Below are positions 24,901 to 34,151 of a DNA stretch of 64,000 nt, piece after piece. Origin of the DNA: Antilocapra americana (lineage: Eukaryota > Chordata > Mammalia > Artiodactyla > Antilocapridae); assembly GCA_007570785.1 (NCBI GenBank), contig ML662465.1, forward strand, positions 1,254,957-1,318,956, read 5' to 3'. Below the pieces are notes generated by a model. The model did not search any database. It had not been told where the DNA came from and worked only from the letters and a program-made list of their open reading frames with translations. Numbering within the stretch: the stretch's first letter is position 1; each line of letters starts with the position of its first letter. The position numbers and the translations under genes were made by a program.

Positions 24901-27900
24901 TGTTAAGCCTTCTCATCTGTCTCTATCCTCAGAGATTACCTAAGACCAACAGGTTAGTCAGGACACTTTTTTTTTTTTTGAATTCTGGCAAAGGAACATG
25001 ACAGAATAGATAAACTACTTTCTAAACAGGAAATCCATAGTCCTAATTGTTTTTCCACTTAGAAGCCTTTTTTCCTAGCTTGAGAAGCTGTGAGTGCTTC
25101 CATGAGAAAAAGGGCCCCTTGGCACTGACCCAGGCATTGTGTGTCTCAGCTCTGGCTCTGTCTCGGCCTAAGTGCTCCTTGTTTGAACTGCAGGGCTCTG
25201 GGGGGCTAGATGGGATGAGAACGAACTCCTTGTTTGACCTACGGGCCCACATGGGGCTGTATGGGATGAGAGCCACGCGGAAGTGGGCATGCTGCTGACT
25301 GTCAGCAGGCATCTCTCAGACCTCTTCCTTGCACTGGGACCGGGCTGTGGGTGGCACCTGAGCCTTGGGAAGGGAAGGTGCGAGGGTCTGTGTTTGTCTC
25401 CGCAGCGCCCCTCCCCTGATGTGAAGGCAGAGCTGTTTGAGCTCCTTTTCCGGACGCTCCATCACAACTGGAGGTACTTCTTCAAGTCCACCGTCCTGGC
25501 CAGTGTGCAGAGGGGCATGGCTGAGGAGCAGATGGAGAACCAGCCGCAGTTCAGTGCCATCATGCAGGTAACCTGGAAAGCTGGTGAGGCTGCATGGGAC
25601 CCACGGACAGGCAGGCCCCTTCCCGGCCTCTGGTACGTCTGTTGGCCGACTGTCCTGTGCTTGGCTTCTCCGGTTCACGGTCCCCCTTCCTCTGATGTAG
25701 CCACCGCAGGGAGTGCCACAGAGTGGTGCTTTGAAGCCTCGTGGTCTTGGATGTGAAGCTCAGCTCTGGCTCTAGTACCTGTGAAGTTAGTTAACTTCCT
25801 GGAGCCTTGGTCTCTCCATCTGTGAAGTAGGGGTGACACTGCCTGATTCTCAGCTTTGTTGCGGGTTACATGAGAGCATCCATGGCGTTCCTGGCATCCA
25901 GAATGCTGGGTCCATGTCAGTTCCCTCTGCCTTCGCCTGGAGTTAACCCACGGGTAAGGCAACCGCCTGCATCAGGTCCACCTGGGCCTCCTCACCTGCA
26001 GCACTGTGGTAACGGATCTGCATTTTTCAAAGATAATTCTGGCTTGTGCCACATTGGGAGAAGCACTGCCCTGGGAGCCAGTCTCCCTCTCCGATCAGGT
26101 GTGATGGTTGTGAGCGCTGGGGGCTGAGCTGCTCCCTGACTGCTTTCAGGCACGCTTCTTGTCCTGCACTCAGCTGGACAACATTTTTATTCTAAGCTGC
26201 GGACAAAGTAGAGGGTTATTTTTATTTTCTGGTTTTTCAGTGCTAGTTTTTCCTCATAGAGAAGCCAAAGGGGTTCTGCTGCCCTTTGCGTCAGCCCCCC
26301 TCCATCACATACGCACGTGAGACGCACTCCCTGTGTGGAAGAGCAGTTGTTGCACCCTGGTCTCAGCAGTTGTTTTGCTGTTCTTCCATCTCCGGCACCC
26401 CATGGCCGGCCTGGGTCTGGAGCATTCAGGTGCCTTCTCCCTCCCCTCCTACCTCCCTCTTCAACTCCGTCCTTGCTTTCAAGATGCTTATGGTAGACAG
26501 ATGGCTGGTCCTCCACTCAGGAGTGGTAAAAGCCACTTTGGAAAACAGCTTCACAGTTTGGCAGTTTCTTACAAAGTTAAACATGTAAGATCACTCCATG
26601 ATCTAAATTTTTTACCTTAGGATAATGAAGACATGTATTCCCACAGCCTGTACAGAGATGTTATAGCAACTTCTTTTTCCTAATTGCCAAAGGCTGGAAG
26701 CAATCCAAATATCCATCAGATGGTGACTAGATAGACTGTTGACACCTGCCCCTCAGCAGTGAAAAGGCACTGTTCTCAGTGATGCAGCAACGCCGTGGCC
26801 TCCCAGTACATTCCACCCAGTGCAAAGGAACCAGCTCCAAAGGGTTGCTTTGGAAACACTGCTGATTCCATCCCATCAAATGACAGATGTTTTGGAAAAA
26901 GCAAGTCTAGAAGAACAGAGTGAGCATGGTTGCCTAGGGGTAGGGGGAGAGGAAAGCCATGAAATTAAAAGACACTTGCTTCTTGGAAGGAAAGCTATGA
27001 CAAATCTAGACAAGATATTAAGAGACATTGAGACATCACTGTGCTAACAAAGGTCTGTATAGTCGAAGACATGGTTTTTCCAGTAGTAATGGATGGATGC
27101 AAGAGTTAAACCATAAAGAAGGCTGAGCGCCAAAGAATTCATGCTTTCGAATTGTGGTCATGGAGAAGACTCTTGAGAGTCCCTTGGATTGCAAGGAGAT
27201 CAAGCCAGCCAGTCCTAAAGGAAATTAGTCCTGAATATTCATTGGAAGGACTGGTGCTGAAGGTGAGGCTCCCAATGATTTGGCCACCTGATGTGAAGAG
27301 TCGACATGTTGGAAAAGACCTTGTTGCTAGGAAAGGTTGAAGGCAAAGGAGAAGGGGGGCAGCAGAGGAAAAGATGAGAAGACTGCATCACTGACTCAGC
27401 GGACACGAATTTGCGCAGACTCTTGAGAGGTTGTGGAAGACAGGGAAGCCTGGTGTGCCGCAGTCCCCGGGGTTCCAAAGAGTCAGACACACTTGATGAC
27501 TGAACAACAGCAACAGCAAGGGGGCGAGGACTGACAACAGAGGGGGCGGGAGGGGACTTTCTGAGGAGAGGAAAACTCTTATTGGTCATCGTGGTGGTTG
27601 GATGCCTCTGTGTATTGCTTAGAACCACACGATGGTGAAGATCAAAGGGGTGAATTTTACTCTGTTACACTTCAATAAACATGATTAAAAAATAAAACCA
27701 TTGGACGTCATGAAGGTTTCATCATGGCACAAGGATTATAAGACCCCCTTATAGTTTAGGAGCCCAGGGACTGAATGATATAGCTGTCAACCAGCCTGTT
27801 GTGGGGTGTGTCCTGCCCACCAGTGGGTTTGCATTTCATTGGCCAACCCTCCTTCTCCTCAGTCAGACTTATTTTTTTTAATAATTTTTATTGATTGTTA

Positions 27901-30900
27901 TTTTTGGCTGTGCTGGGTCTTCATTGCTGCGTGAGGGCTTTTTTCAAGCTGTGGTGAGCAGGGGCTGCTCTCTAGTTGTGGTACCCAGGCTTCTCCTTAC
28001 CATGGCTTCTCTTACTGCGGAGCACAGGCCCCAGGGCGTGCGGGCTTCAGTAGCTGTGGGTCCCAGGCTCTAGAGTACAGGCTCAATAGTTGTGGCCCAT
28101 GAGCTCAGCCGCTCCGTGGCCTGTGATCAGAGATCGAACCTACGTCTTCTGCATTGGTAGGCGGATTTATTACCACTGGACCCCCTGGAAAGCCCCCTCC
28201 TCAGTCACTTCCTGTGGGAGCAGGGCTCTTTGTACTTGGAGAGGGGAGGGTGGGTGAATAACGGAATTCCATAGCCCAGACCCTGCAAAGCAGTTCAAAG
28301 ATGAACTATTGCCTAACCCCAAGGCAGAGGCAGCCAGTTGTGCCGGAGCTTCAAGCATTTGTGGTTTATAAGACCTCAGGATGCCAAGGAGAGAGTGGCT
28401 TATGGGTGAGTGGTTGGCATGAGCTGGGGATGGGCAGCCTCTGGTGTGTGCTGCGATGACTGAGGTATTTGCCTAGAGGTGTTCGCTTCTTCCTCCAAAG
28501 ACAGACCCTGTGAAGGGGGTTAGAGGTTTATTACAAAAGGGTCAAAATGCAACCAAATTAAGTGAGGCCCAGTGGGGAGTTCTTGGGAGCTCAGACTACA
28601 CAGGAGCATTCCAAAGATCTGATCAGATGAGCCGGGAGAACGAGGCAGGAGGCGCCCTCACCCTGAGTTGGCACGGGGAGCCGTCAGCGAGTGTTGGGTC
28701 TCTGGGCATAGGGAGGTGCCCTGGAAGGGCTGGGTCTAAGGGTGTGTAAAGGTCGCTAATAAAACGGCATTCTTATTTCCTAGGCTTTTGGACAGTCCTT
28801 TCTCCAGCCCGACATCCACCTATTTAAACAAAACCTCTTTTACTTGGAGACTCTGAACACCAAGCAGAAGCTGTATCACAAGGTGAGTGCCCCCTCGCCT
28901 TTCAGATAAAGGTTTCATTGTCAGGGTGTCACGGGCTCAGGCCTAGTCGCCCCTCCTTGGGTCCGTGGCTGTGGGGCCTGCCTAGCTGTCGCTCACCCCA
29001 CTCTGTCTGTCGTAGAAGATCTTCCGGAGTACAATGCTCTTCCAGTTTGTGAACGTGCTGCTCCAGGTCCTGGTGCACAGGTCCCACGACCTCCTGCAGG
29101 AGGACATTGGCATCGCCATCTACAACATGGCCTCCGTGGACTTCGACGGCTTCTTCACGGCCTTCCTCCCAGAGTTCCTCACTAGCTGCGATGGTGTGGA
29201 TGCCAACCAGAAAAACGTGCTGGGGCGCAATTTCAAGATGGATCGGGTGAGGACGGGGGAGGCCCGGCTGCAGGGAGGAGGGCAGGTGTGGGCTCTCAGG
29301 CCCAGCGCCCGTTCCAAGAAGCGGGGCAGGCTGCCTCCGGCGTGCTTGGTGTGCTCGGTGGCTCTGCTGTAGCTCGTGCAGCTCCTGGGGATGCGGTGCC
29401 CTGACCGGACGAGGGGCATGCACTGTCCCCCAGGGGTGGTCTCTGTGGCGAGTATATTCTTTGTCTCCGCTGCTCAGCCCCCAAATCCTGTTCTGGCCCC
29501 AGCCGTCCACCTGGTTGTCTCAGCTTCTTTGCACCCTGTCGAGCCCACTTCTGAGTGGGGCCCAGCTCTTGTTTCCTCTGGGTTGTGAGCTGGTACAGCC
29601 TGAACCTGTGACAGACCGAGAAGATTGGTGCTTGGGAGGGAGCCCAGGGTTAGAGGCGGGGCCTTGGGCTCTTCTCAGACGCCAGGCGCAGCGGGGCCGG
29701 CCTGGTTCACGCTCTTCTCCTCGCTGTTCACCCGGAGGCGGTCAGGTGTGCTGGGCAGCCCCTCAAGTGGGAACTGGGGTGGTGAGGTCTCTGGAGTGTG
29801 GGAAGCCATCCTCGCTGGTGTGTCTGGGTCCCATGGTGCCAGCCTCTTCTGCCCTGGGGCCTCCTTGCTGGGCCCCACCTGCCCTCCTCCTTCCTGTTTC
29901 CCCTGTGAAGTCTTTGCTGCTCGCCTGCCAGGAGGCTCTTCCTGGACCTTTATGTGGCCCATATTTTGTCTTCCACCTCCTCACACTTGATGCAGTGACA
30001 CCGCCTCCCTCCTCCGTCCTCTTGGTGTTGCTGACCTGACCCGTGTGCAACAGCCCGCCCTCTTGCTGGAGGAATCTCCACATCCTCCTTGCTCATCTCC
30101 TCTGTGATACGTGGCAGGATCATTCTTTCTTAGACTTAGCTCCTGTTTTCCCTTGTCTTGGAGTCTTTCTCTCCCTGGGATTGATCTTGTTTTCTCCTGA
30201 GCTTCTTGAAGTTGACTTCAGCTAGTTGGGTATTTCTGTCATCCTTGTCCTGGAGGCCCTAATGTTCAGTGATTGGTTTCTGATGGTGTCATTATCAGTC
30301 GGCTGCTGGATTTAAAACAGTGGCTTTCAAATCTCAGTATGCATCAGGCACCTGGGGTGCTTTTGCAGCAGTACTCCTGTGTTCCACTCAAGAAATTTGG
30401 ACTCGGCATTCAGGAGCCATTGATTTTAAAAATATCCCCGGGTTTGTTTTCACGAGAATGAAATAAGTAATCAGTGCCTTTAGTCGCCCATCCACCGTGT
30501 AGTTGAAGCTGGCTGCGTCTCAGGCCTTTTGCCAGGGGCTCCTGGAGCTCCACTTGTCCTGCCTCCAAACATCTTGCTGGGAAGACAGGCAACAACGCCC
30601 TCTGTGGACCTCGCTGAGCCCAGCACCTTATGTGCTTGGCGTTTTAAAACAAACAATGTACTTAATTTTGGCTGGGCTGGGTCTCTGTTGCTGCTCGGCA
30701 TTTTCTCTAGCTTTAGAGCGTGGCGGCTACTCGCTGGTTGTGGTGCACAGGCCTCTCACTGTGGTGGCCCCTCTGGTTTTGGAGCACCAACTCTGGACGC
30801 ACAGGCTTCGGTGATCGTGGCTCGCCGGCTCGAGAGCAGAGGCTCGGTGGGTGTGGTGCACGGGCTCGGTTGCTCCACTGCATGTGGGATCTTCCCGGAT

Positions 30901-32061
30901 CGGGACTGCTGCACTGACAGGTGGGTTCTTTCCCACTGAGCCAGCAGGGAAGCTCCGTTCCTTGGCTTCTTTAAGCCTTCCAGCAGCCTACTGTGAAGGG
31001 TGGGTAGGTTCTGTTGCTAACCCTGCTTCACAGTGGAGCCCAGGCTCAGAAAGGTCAGCAATACAGAACTTGGGACTAGTAGATTCAAGAAGCAGGATCC
31101 AGAGCTGGGGGTTCTGGCTCCGAAACCTGTGCTCTGTCCACGGGCAGGGAGAGCCACGGGCCTCCGAGAGCTCGGAGCAGAGGTGCTGACCTCCCCTGCT
31201 GAGGCCAGGAAATGGGTCATATCTGAGTGGCCTTTTTGGAAGAGGCAGGCTTTGAGAGGAGGGAGGTTAGCCAGGTGGCCCTGCAGGTGTGGACGAGCAC
31301 TGTAGATGTTCCTCAGTGTGTGGACCTGCAATCCAGCGTTACTGATCCAGCCCCAGAATGAAGACGACGACCTCTGGTGGCCCCTTTGTGGTCCCTGGCT
31401 GGCTTCCCTTGAGGGGCTTTCTCTGTCTCCACTCTGTGGCCAGCAGGCTAGGTGTCGGGTGGCATGTAGGCCACTGACTGTGTGTGACTCTTGACTGGCA
31501 GGGTCTGCCTGGAGCCCTGGTTGGAGAAGGTTCTGCAGAGGGGCCTGGCCGGCCACGGTGAAGGGGAGCCACGGCAGTGACCCCAGTCTGGATCCCCCCC
31601 TCCTGACCGTGCCACTCGGGACAGGTTTCCTGATCTCTCTGTGCTTCACGAATTTCTTCCTCCTTCCAGTGATGGTGCTCGCAATCTGTGCCGCAGGCTT
31701 GCTGTGAGGATTAAACGAGTTCGTCTCCGAATCGCTTGGGGACAGGGCCTGGCACGTGGTGGGCACTAGGGCTGTCAGCTGTTGTTCTCTTTTTCCCGCC
31801 GTGCTTTTGCTGACGTGTGTGGCAAGAACAAGGATGGTTTCGAGTCTGGTAGACTGTTCACCGAGCTCCGGAACTCTTCGCAGGGAAGCAGTGGCTGGGA
31901 GGCGTGGGTGGTTTGAGTGTCGGGTGGGGCCGGGCTGCAGCTGTGCCCCTGCCTTCCAGGACCTGCCCTCGTTCACCCAGAACGTGCACAGGCTGGTCAA
32001 CGACCTGCGCTACTACAGACTCTGCAACGACAGCCTACCCCCCGGCACCGTGAAGCTCTAG
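4487..32061 (+). CDS. XPO6: Exportin-6, C-terminal half (12 spliced exons, 5' part outside window)
   Basis: Exportin-6 is an importin-beta family HEAT-repeat receptor that carries profilin-actin out of the nucleus with RanGTP (established for the family). Coding exons, all with AG/GT borders: 4487-4646, 7733-7825, 13092-13236, 14833-14979, 15875-16064, 22500-22655, 23577-23691, 23835-24006, 25406-25567, 28784-28882, 29016-29246, 31960-32061. They total 1772 nt and, with one base from the missing upstream exon, give 590 residues with no internal stop. If the protein has the usual 1125 residues these are about 536-1125. I recognise the sequence from the family, including the end [11 protein letters not shown]. 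Every splice phase agrees between neighbouring exons, so this is a live multi-exon gene and not a processed copy. The introns carry many ruminant retroelements. GSG1L follows about 30 kb downstream on the same strand, as in other mammals. Confidence 0.96.
5625..5720 (+). repeat. MIR-like SINE remnant
   Basis: Contains the MIR core pattern: gggccagagagggtgagtgccttgcc followed by agaccacacaatttgtgagagg as an aging copy of the usual cacacagct stretch. Family assignment is by eye. Confidence 0.5.
6250..6495 (+). repeat. Ancient L1 3' end remnant
   Basis: Matches the pattern of old mammalian L1 3' tails: ttcacttctgtgaggtac, then agagacagaaagt, a G-rich gtggtggccaggggtgg stretch, and ccagtgaactgtacac. 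Confidence 0.6.
7200..7520 (-). repeat. Ancient L1-like remnant
   Basis: Carries the acccatgtacccatcacct pattern typical of reversed old L1 3' sequence, followed by AT-rich sequence. Weak and unplaced to subfamily. Confidence 0.4.
7733..7825 (+). CDS. XPO6: XPO6 coding exon
   Basis: The acceptor tttgccaacag precedes an A that completes the split arginine. The exon encodes [20 protein letters not shown] and onward to LKPDLID plus two bases of a valine codon. The donor is a perfect GTAAGT at 7826. It corresponds to about residues 590-620 and is the shortest coding exon in the window (93 bp). Confidence 0.94.
8497..8744 (-). repeat. Young L1 3' end, 5'-truncated, with 13-bp TSD
   Basis: Reverse complement of a bovine-type L1 3' end. 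A (TTTA)n tail at the left is followed by tcaccatgggtttacata, a C-rich block and caatcctgggctggcgat. The perfect 13-bp duplication ccatgctagcttt lies at 8484-8496 and 8745-8757. Confidence 0.9.
9345..9480 (-). repeat. Ancient L1-like remnant, left part
   Basis: Shows the ttttgccacatttg pattern of reversed old L1 sequence. The element appears to continue after the Bov-tA that interrupts it. Confidence 0.4.
9506..9710 (-). repeat. Bov-tA SINE nested in older repeat
   Basis: Complete antisense Bov-tA: ctcagtcgtgtctgactc at the left and ctgagccatcagggaagccc at the right. Both flanks resemble one old L1, so the SINE split it. Confidence 0.85.
9720..10040 (-). repeat. Ancient L1-like remnant, right part
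   Basis: Continuation of the old L1 after the Bov-tA (aataaattgcagacaac, cagtttccctaattgtccc). It includes the microsatellite listed next. Confidence 0.4.
9941..9982. repeat. (TG)n(TA)n microsatellite
   Basis: About 24 bases of TG repeats run directly into about 18 bases of TA repeats. Confidence 0.9.
10977..12557 (+). repeat. BovB LINE, 5'-truncated, degraded reverse transcriptase
   Basis: About 1.6 kb of BovB (RTE clade), from gaactgtac and cgacccagataatca to the 3' end gcgactgaactgaactg. Reverse-transcriptase pieces remain readable: [12 protein letters not shown] and [20 protein letters not shown] in one frame, [20 protein letters not shown] in another. The motif A region is damaged (DSADHNK where the family has a longer stretch) and a frameshift falls in the YADD motif (YAD then RRH). 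It is therefore inactive. A 7-bp repeat atgatgt at 10970-10976 and 12558-12564 is a possible target duplication. Confidence 0.92.
13092..13236 (+). CDS. XPO6: XPO6 coding exon
   Basis: The acceptor ctgttcgcag is followed by G, which completes valine, then [20 protein letters not shown] through TPLITTK, about residues 621-668. The exon ends in AAG at donor GTCTTG, an unusually weak site. The border is fixed by the next exon, which resumes exactly at VQDKLLLS in phase 0. Confidence 0.93.
13237..14832 (+). other. XPO6: XPO6 intron
   Basis: No young ruminant element is visible. The sequence is AT-rich and unassigned, with possible old L1-like stretches around 13500-14250 that I could not place. 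Confidence 0.75.
14833..14979 (+). CDS. XPO6: XPO6 coding exon
   Basis: The acceptor cttccctcccaag leads into [20 protein letters not shown] and on to [12 protein letters not shown], 49 codons, about residues 669-717. The exon is symmetric (phase 0-0, 147 bp) and the donor is GTGAGG. Hydrophobic helices of the HEAT array are evident. Confidence 0.95.
14980..15874 (+). other. XPO6: XPO6 intron
   Basis: 895 bp intron without recognisable repeats or additional exons. Confidence 0.8.
15875..16064 (+). CDS. XPO6: XPO6 coding exon
   Basis: The acceptor ggtctcttccag leads into [20 protein letters not shown] and on to PQRKMPLDD plus one base, about residues 718-781. The donor is GTAAGT at 16065. 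The PQRKMPLDD stretch looks like a linker between helices and appears more variable than the rest. Confidence 0.95.
17281..18932 (-). repeat. BovB LINE with 5' inversion (twin priming) and 10-bp TSD
   Basis: 17281-18337 is antisense BovB 3' sequence (cagttcagttcag at the left end) with an intact YADD motif (complement of 18032-18043) in a 127-residue fragment. From about 18338 the strand flips: 18338-18932 reads as sense BovB from a more 5' part of the element (gaatgcaaaagtaggaagtc, tggacatcaccagatggtca, aaccactagaccattcag). The whole block is flanked by ctcctgttgt at 17271-17280 and 18933-18942, so both halves arrived in one insertion. Confidence 0.93.
19110..19310 (+). repeat. MIR-like SINE remnant
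   Basis: MIR-type order of motifs: ttatgagttaggtactgtta, tccatgaggaaatcaggg, then agattaagtaatctgccc. Confidence 0.6.
19850..20260 (-). repeat. Ancient L1 remnant
   Basis: Reversed old-L1 pattern: ttactattttgccacactt, atttccctagttgt and atttagttgtcacatctctt in order, strongly diverged. Confidence 0.55.
21736..21958 (-). repeat. Bov-tA SINE
   Basis: Antisense Bov-tA ending ccacctggaaagcccc. Flanks ataatccagt (21726-21735) and ataatgcagt (21959-21968) match at 9 of 10 bases. Confidence 0.85.
22500..22655 (+). CDS. XPO6: XPO6 coding exon
   Basis: The acceptor cttggtttgcag is followed by CC, which completes threonine, then [20 protein letters not shown] through LFPAFIHQS plus one base, about residues 781-832. 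The donor is GTAGGA. A second AG upstream (tcctcag, ending 22463) would add sequence that does not fit the family. Confidence 0.95.
22656..23576 (+). other. XPO6: XPO6 intron
   Basis: Intronic sequence without recognisable repeat or extra exon. Confidence 0.8.
23577..23691 (+). CDS. XPO6: XPO6 coding exon
   Basis: The acceptor ctttatccag is followed by AC, which completes aspartate, then [20 protein letters not shown] through QTFLNMFT plus AG, about residues 833-870. The donor is GTAACC. The following intron is only 143 bp. Confidence 0.95.
23835..24006 (+). CDS. XPO6: XPO6 coding exon
   Basis: The acceptor cttgccttcag is followed by A, which completes arginine, then [20 protein letters not shown] through [10 protein letters not shown], about residues 871-928. 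The donor is GTACAA. Two HEAT-like helical pairs are apparent ([27 protein letters not shown]). Confidence 0.95.
24007..25405 (+). other. XPO6: XPO6 intron
   Basis: AT-rich to about 24650, then GC-richer. A T-run lies at 24968-24979. No gene or named repeat was seen. Confidence 0.8.
25406..25567 (+). CDS. XPO6: XPO6 coding exon
   Basis: The acceptor tttgtctccgcag leads into [20 protein letters not shown] through QPQFSAIMQ, 54 codons in phase 0-0, about residues 929-982. The donor is GTAACC. Confidence 0.95.
25745..25890 (-). repeat. MIR-like SINE remnant
   Basis: Reversed MIR pattern: cagctctggctctagtacct, taacttcctggagccttggt, then ctccatctgtgaagtagggg. Confidence 0.6.
26515..26942 (+). 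repeat. Ancient L1 3' region, left part
   Basis: Old L1 pattern: ttggaaaacagcttcacagt, aaaggctggaagcaatccaa and tggttgcctaggggta, cut off by the BovB insertion. Confidence 0.7.
26954..27519 (+). repeat. BovB LINE 3' fragment nested in L1
   Basis: Sense BovB 3' region (ccatgaaattaaaagacact through tgaacaacagcaacagcaa). Flanks 26943-26953 (gggggagagga) and 27520-27530 (gggggcgagga) match at 10 of 11 bases, and L1 sequence resumes on the far side. Confidence 0.85.
27531..27690 (+). repeat. Ancient L1 3' end, right part
   Basis: Old L1 3' tail continuing after BovB: ggggactttctgaggaga, then gggtgaattttactctgtt, ending acttcaataaa and an A-rich tail. Confidence 0.7.
27866..28196 (-). repeat. CHR-type SINE, near full length, 11-bp TSD
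   Basis: Antisense CHR-type element from an A/T tail at the left to the head end actggaccccctggaaagcccc. Perfect flanking repeat ctcctcagtca at 27855-27865 and 28197-28207. Confidence 0.9.
28784..28882 (+). CDS. XPO6: XPO6 coding exon
   Basis: The acceptor cttatttcctag leads into [20 protein letters not shown] through NTKQKLYHK, 33 codons in phase 0-0, about residues 983-1015. The donor is GTGAGT. Only 133 bp of intron separates it from the next exon. Confidence 0.95.
29016..29246 (+). CDS. XPO6: XPO6 coding exon
   Basis: The acceptor ctctgtctgtcgtag leads into [20 protein letters not shown], then the [19 protein letters not shown] and [10 protein letters not shown] stretches, 77 codons, about residues 1016-1092. 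The donor is GTGAGG. It is the longest coding exon in the window and the region of XPO6 I recognise most readily. Confidence 0.96.
30640..30956 (-). repeat. CHR-type SINE
   Basis: Antisense CHR-type body (ttttggctgggctgggtctc, gttgtggtgcacaggcctct, gcatgtgggatcttcccgga) ending ccagcagggaagctcc. Confidence 0.85.
31030..31145 (+). repeat. MIR-like SINE remnant
   Basis: Weak MIR-like order: cacagtggagcccaggctca, then aaggtcagcaatacagaact and ctgtgctctgtcc. Confidence 0.4.
31960..32061 (+). CDS. XPO6: XPO6 terminal coding exon with stop codon
   Basis: The acceptor ctgccttccag leads into [20 protein letters not shown] and ends [13 protein letters not shown] followed by TAG at 32059-32061. It encodes the last 33 residues, and transcription runs on into the 3' UTR. 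Confidence 0.96.
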   Translation, partial: DLPSFTQNVHRLVNDLRYYRLCNDSLPPGTVKL

Positions 32062-32632
32062 GTGTGGCCTGCTCACGGCCCGAGGGACCCCGACTCCTGC
32101 CGCTGCCCCCGCGCCACCTCTGCCTGCGGCCCCCAGTGTCCCCTGACTGGCCTCCGCTGCTCCTCGGATGCTCACAACTCCTCCACGCTCCTCTCTTGCT
32201 GCCTGCCCAGCAGAACCAGCTCCAGGGCGTCCAGCACTGGCGGAAGGGCACGGGGCGTTTGGAGCAGGCGAGGGCCATGCGGCCAGGTACCAGGGCAGCA
32301 CCGGGACACCCTGTGGTGGTCCGTGCAGATCATGTGTGTCAGTCACCGGGCAGGAACGCCAAGGACAGCTGTGACAGTGCCACCTTCTCACCATTCCACC
32401 TCCCCCTCCTAGCCCCGCCCGCTCTGGAGAGGCATGATGTTGGGACTACGCTGGCACTTCCGTCAAGCCTCTCTTCCCTCCCCCTAAATTGCCTTGAAGT
32501 CTCTGCTTTTTGTCAGAGATTTGCAGACTCGTGGGTTTTTTTTTTTAAGTTGTTCTTGTTTTCTCATCATTCCATTGTGATACTAAGAAACTAAGAAGCT
32601 TAATGAAAAAATAAAATGCTTATGTTGTTGTT
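32062..32632 (+). other. XPO6: XPO6 3' untranslated region
   Basis: Sequence between the XPO6 stop codon and the first good polyadenylation signal. The proximal 300 bp is GC-rich and the distal part AT-rich. No interspersed repeat is evident. The 3' end is inferred from the signal position, not seen directly. Confidence 0.75.
32610..32615 (+). terminator. XPO6: XPO6 polyadenylation signal AATAAA
   Basis: Canonical AATAAA 549 bp after the stop codon, followed within about 10 bases by a GT-rich run (atgttgttgtt) suitable as the downstream element. Cleavage is expected near 32630. Confidence 0.8.
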
Positions 32633-33934
32633 ATATAAACGTTGGTTAGGAAGCTTCTTTTCCACTGAAAACTTTCTCAAGAGATAAACAAACCAAAAAA
32701 AAAAACAATACTTCCTCATCCAGGTGCAGGGTCCGGCCTGGCGGGGAGCAGGGCCCTGAGGGATGGGCCCCACATTGGTGCTCTGGGAGAGCCCTTCCCG
32801 GGACTGGCTTCCATTCTACCCTCTTCTTCACAATGTCTTTAACCACGGGAAGACTCAGGGTCCCCATTTCTCATCTTCAGGGAGGGCGGGGGACTTGGTC
32901 CCACTGATGGTTTCCCTAATGGTGGAGCTGGATCTGGGGTCTGCGTGGTGTCCACCCCCTTGCTCATTGAGCTATGTCCACACCAGGGTCTCACCCGAGA
33001 GTGGCAGGGAGGCGGGGGTCTCCTGATGGACTGTCTGAGAGTGGTGGTTGGAGAAGGGAGGGAGGCTGTAGCCATCATGTGAGGGGCGAGGAGTGGGTGG
33101 GACTCGGGGCTCGCTGGTGTGTCAGGGAGCCGACACATGGGCAGAGATGGCACTTGTCCTGGGATTTTCTGGGCTAATGGGTCAGTGGCAACTCCTGCTT
33201 TAGGTGTGACAGGGAGTGGACTGACAGTACTGGGTTGCTTCTCATGAGGAACACCACGCCTGGCAGGAAGACGTATGCTCACCTGGAAGTGAGGGGGGTC
33301 CGGGTCAGGGTTGTCGATAGAACTGGAGAGGAAGGGAGCCGGCTGATGACTTCCACTTGCAGGGCCTTTCTTGATAAGGATCACCTTGGTGGGAGTGGGC
33401 CCTGGGCCGGGTTTGCGCGCACACACACCTATGTACACGCCCCCCTGTTCCGTGTCAATCACAGCCTCCCAGCTGCAGCTAGCCCCGCTTCTGAGTTCAT
33501 AGAGGAGGGAATTGAACTTCAGTCGCTCTCCTCCAGAAGGGAATTAGCGTTCAATTATTCTCAGGCTATAAATACTACCTCACCTGCCTGCTCGGCAAGG
33601 CCGGGAGCTCTGTCTGTGCCGGCAGTTATGAAAGGGCTGTTTGAATGCCTGGAGATGGAGGGGGTGAGGGGGATGGGTTTGGTTCCCTGAGAGCTCCACT
33701 CATGGGACACAAGGCAGGACCTAGGATGGCAGAAGAAAGGCCTTGAGCAGTGAGGTGGGTTGGGATGGAGGATTTTTATTCCAACACTGATGGGCACGGC
33801 CCCTGCTGTGTGGATTGTAGTGAGCTCCCGGGCCTTGGAGGTGGACAGGAGGCTGGATGACCTGCAGGAAGGCAACCTCCCCTCGGGGGAGGTCAGACAG
33901 AGCTCTGATCTGATGCCTCCTGACTGCAGTGTAC
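32633..33934. other. Intergenic sequence just downstream of XPO6
   Basis: Unassigned sequence after the XPO6 polyadenylation signal. No gene recognised; frames on both strands up to about 200 codons have no recognisable motif and no start or splice support. A short AT island with ctataaatac lies near 33570. Confidence 0.6.
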
Positions 33935-33990
33935 CACAAGGAAAGATCCCGCGTGCCACAACAAAGATCCGCTGCCACCAAACAAATATT
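33935..33990 (+). repeat. CHR-type SINE 3' scrap
   Basis: The aaagatcccgcgtgccacaa and aacaaagatccgctgcc pattern resembles the CHR tail, without its head. Confidence 0.45.
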
Positions 33991-34151
33991 TAAGAAATTA
34001 TTTCTGTGAATTTTCTTTCCTTTGTGTGTGCAGAAATGTACAATTTTTTCATTCCTCTTCCTTTTTTTTTTTTTTTTTAAATTGAGGTCCCGTTATTTTT
34101 GTAGTCTCCCTTTTATTTACTTAACATGACCATTTTCTCATGTTATTGAGT

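Larger units (their letters stand above)
25568..28783 (+). other. XPO6: XPO6 intron with nested LINEs
   Basis: Contains a MIR-like remnant, an old L1 split by BovB, and a CHR-type SINE. 25890-26500 and 28210-28783 show nothing further. Confidence 0.8.
29247..31959 (+). other. XPO6: XPO6 last intron
   Basis: GC-rich intron with a CHR-type SINE and a MIR-like remnant. 29247-30640 and 31150-31959 hold no gene. Long frames here on both strands reflect base composition. Confidence 0.8.

Noticed and set aside
29461..30039. 192-codon open frame
   Set aside because: Lies within the last XPO6 intron, with no recognisable motif and composition typical of GC-rich intron.
31017..32000. 327-codon minus-strand open frame
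   Set aside because: Antisense to the last XPO6 intron and start of the terminal exon, overlapping repeats, with no recognisable protein family.
31917..32594. 225-codon plus-strand open frame
   Set aside because: Overlaps the XPO6 terminal exon and 3' UTR in another frame; explained by GC-rich sequence.
33565..33580. TATA-like ctataaatac as a promoter of a new gene
   Set aside because: No open frame, initiator or CpG context nearby, and a single TATA-like match is expected by chance.
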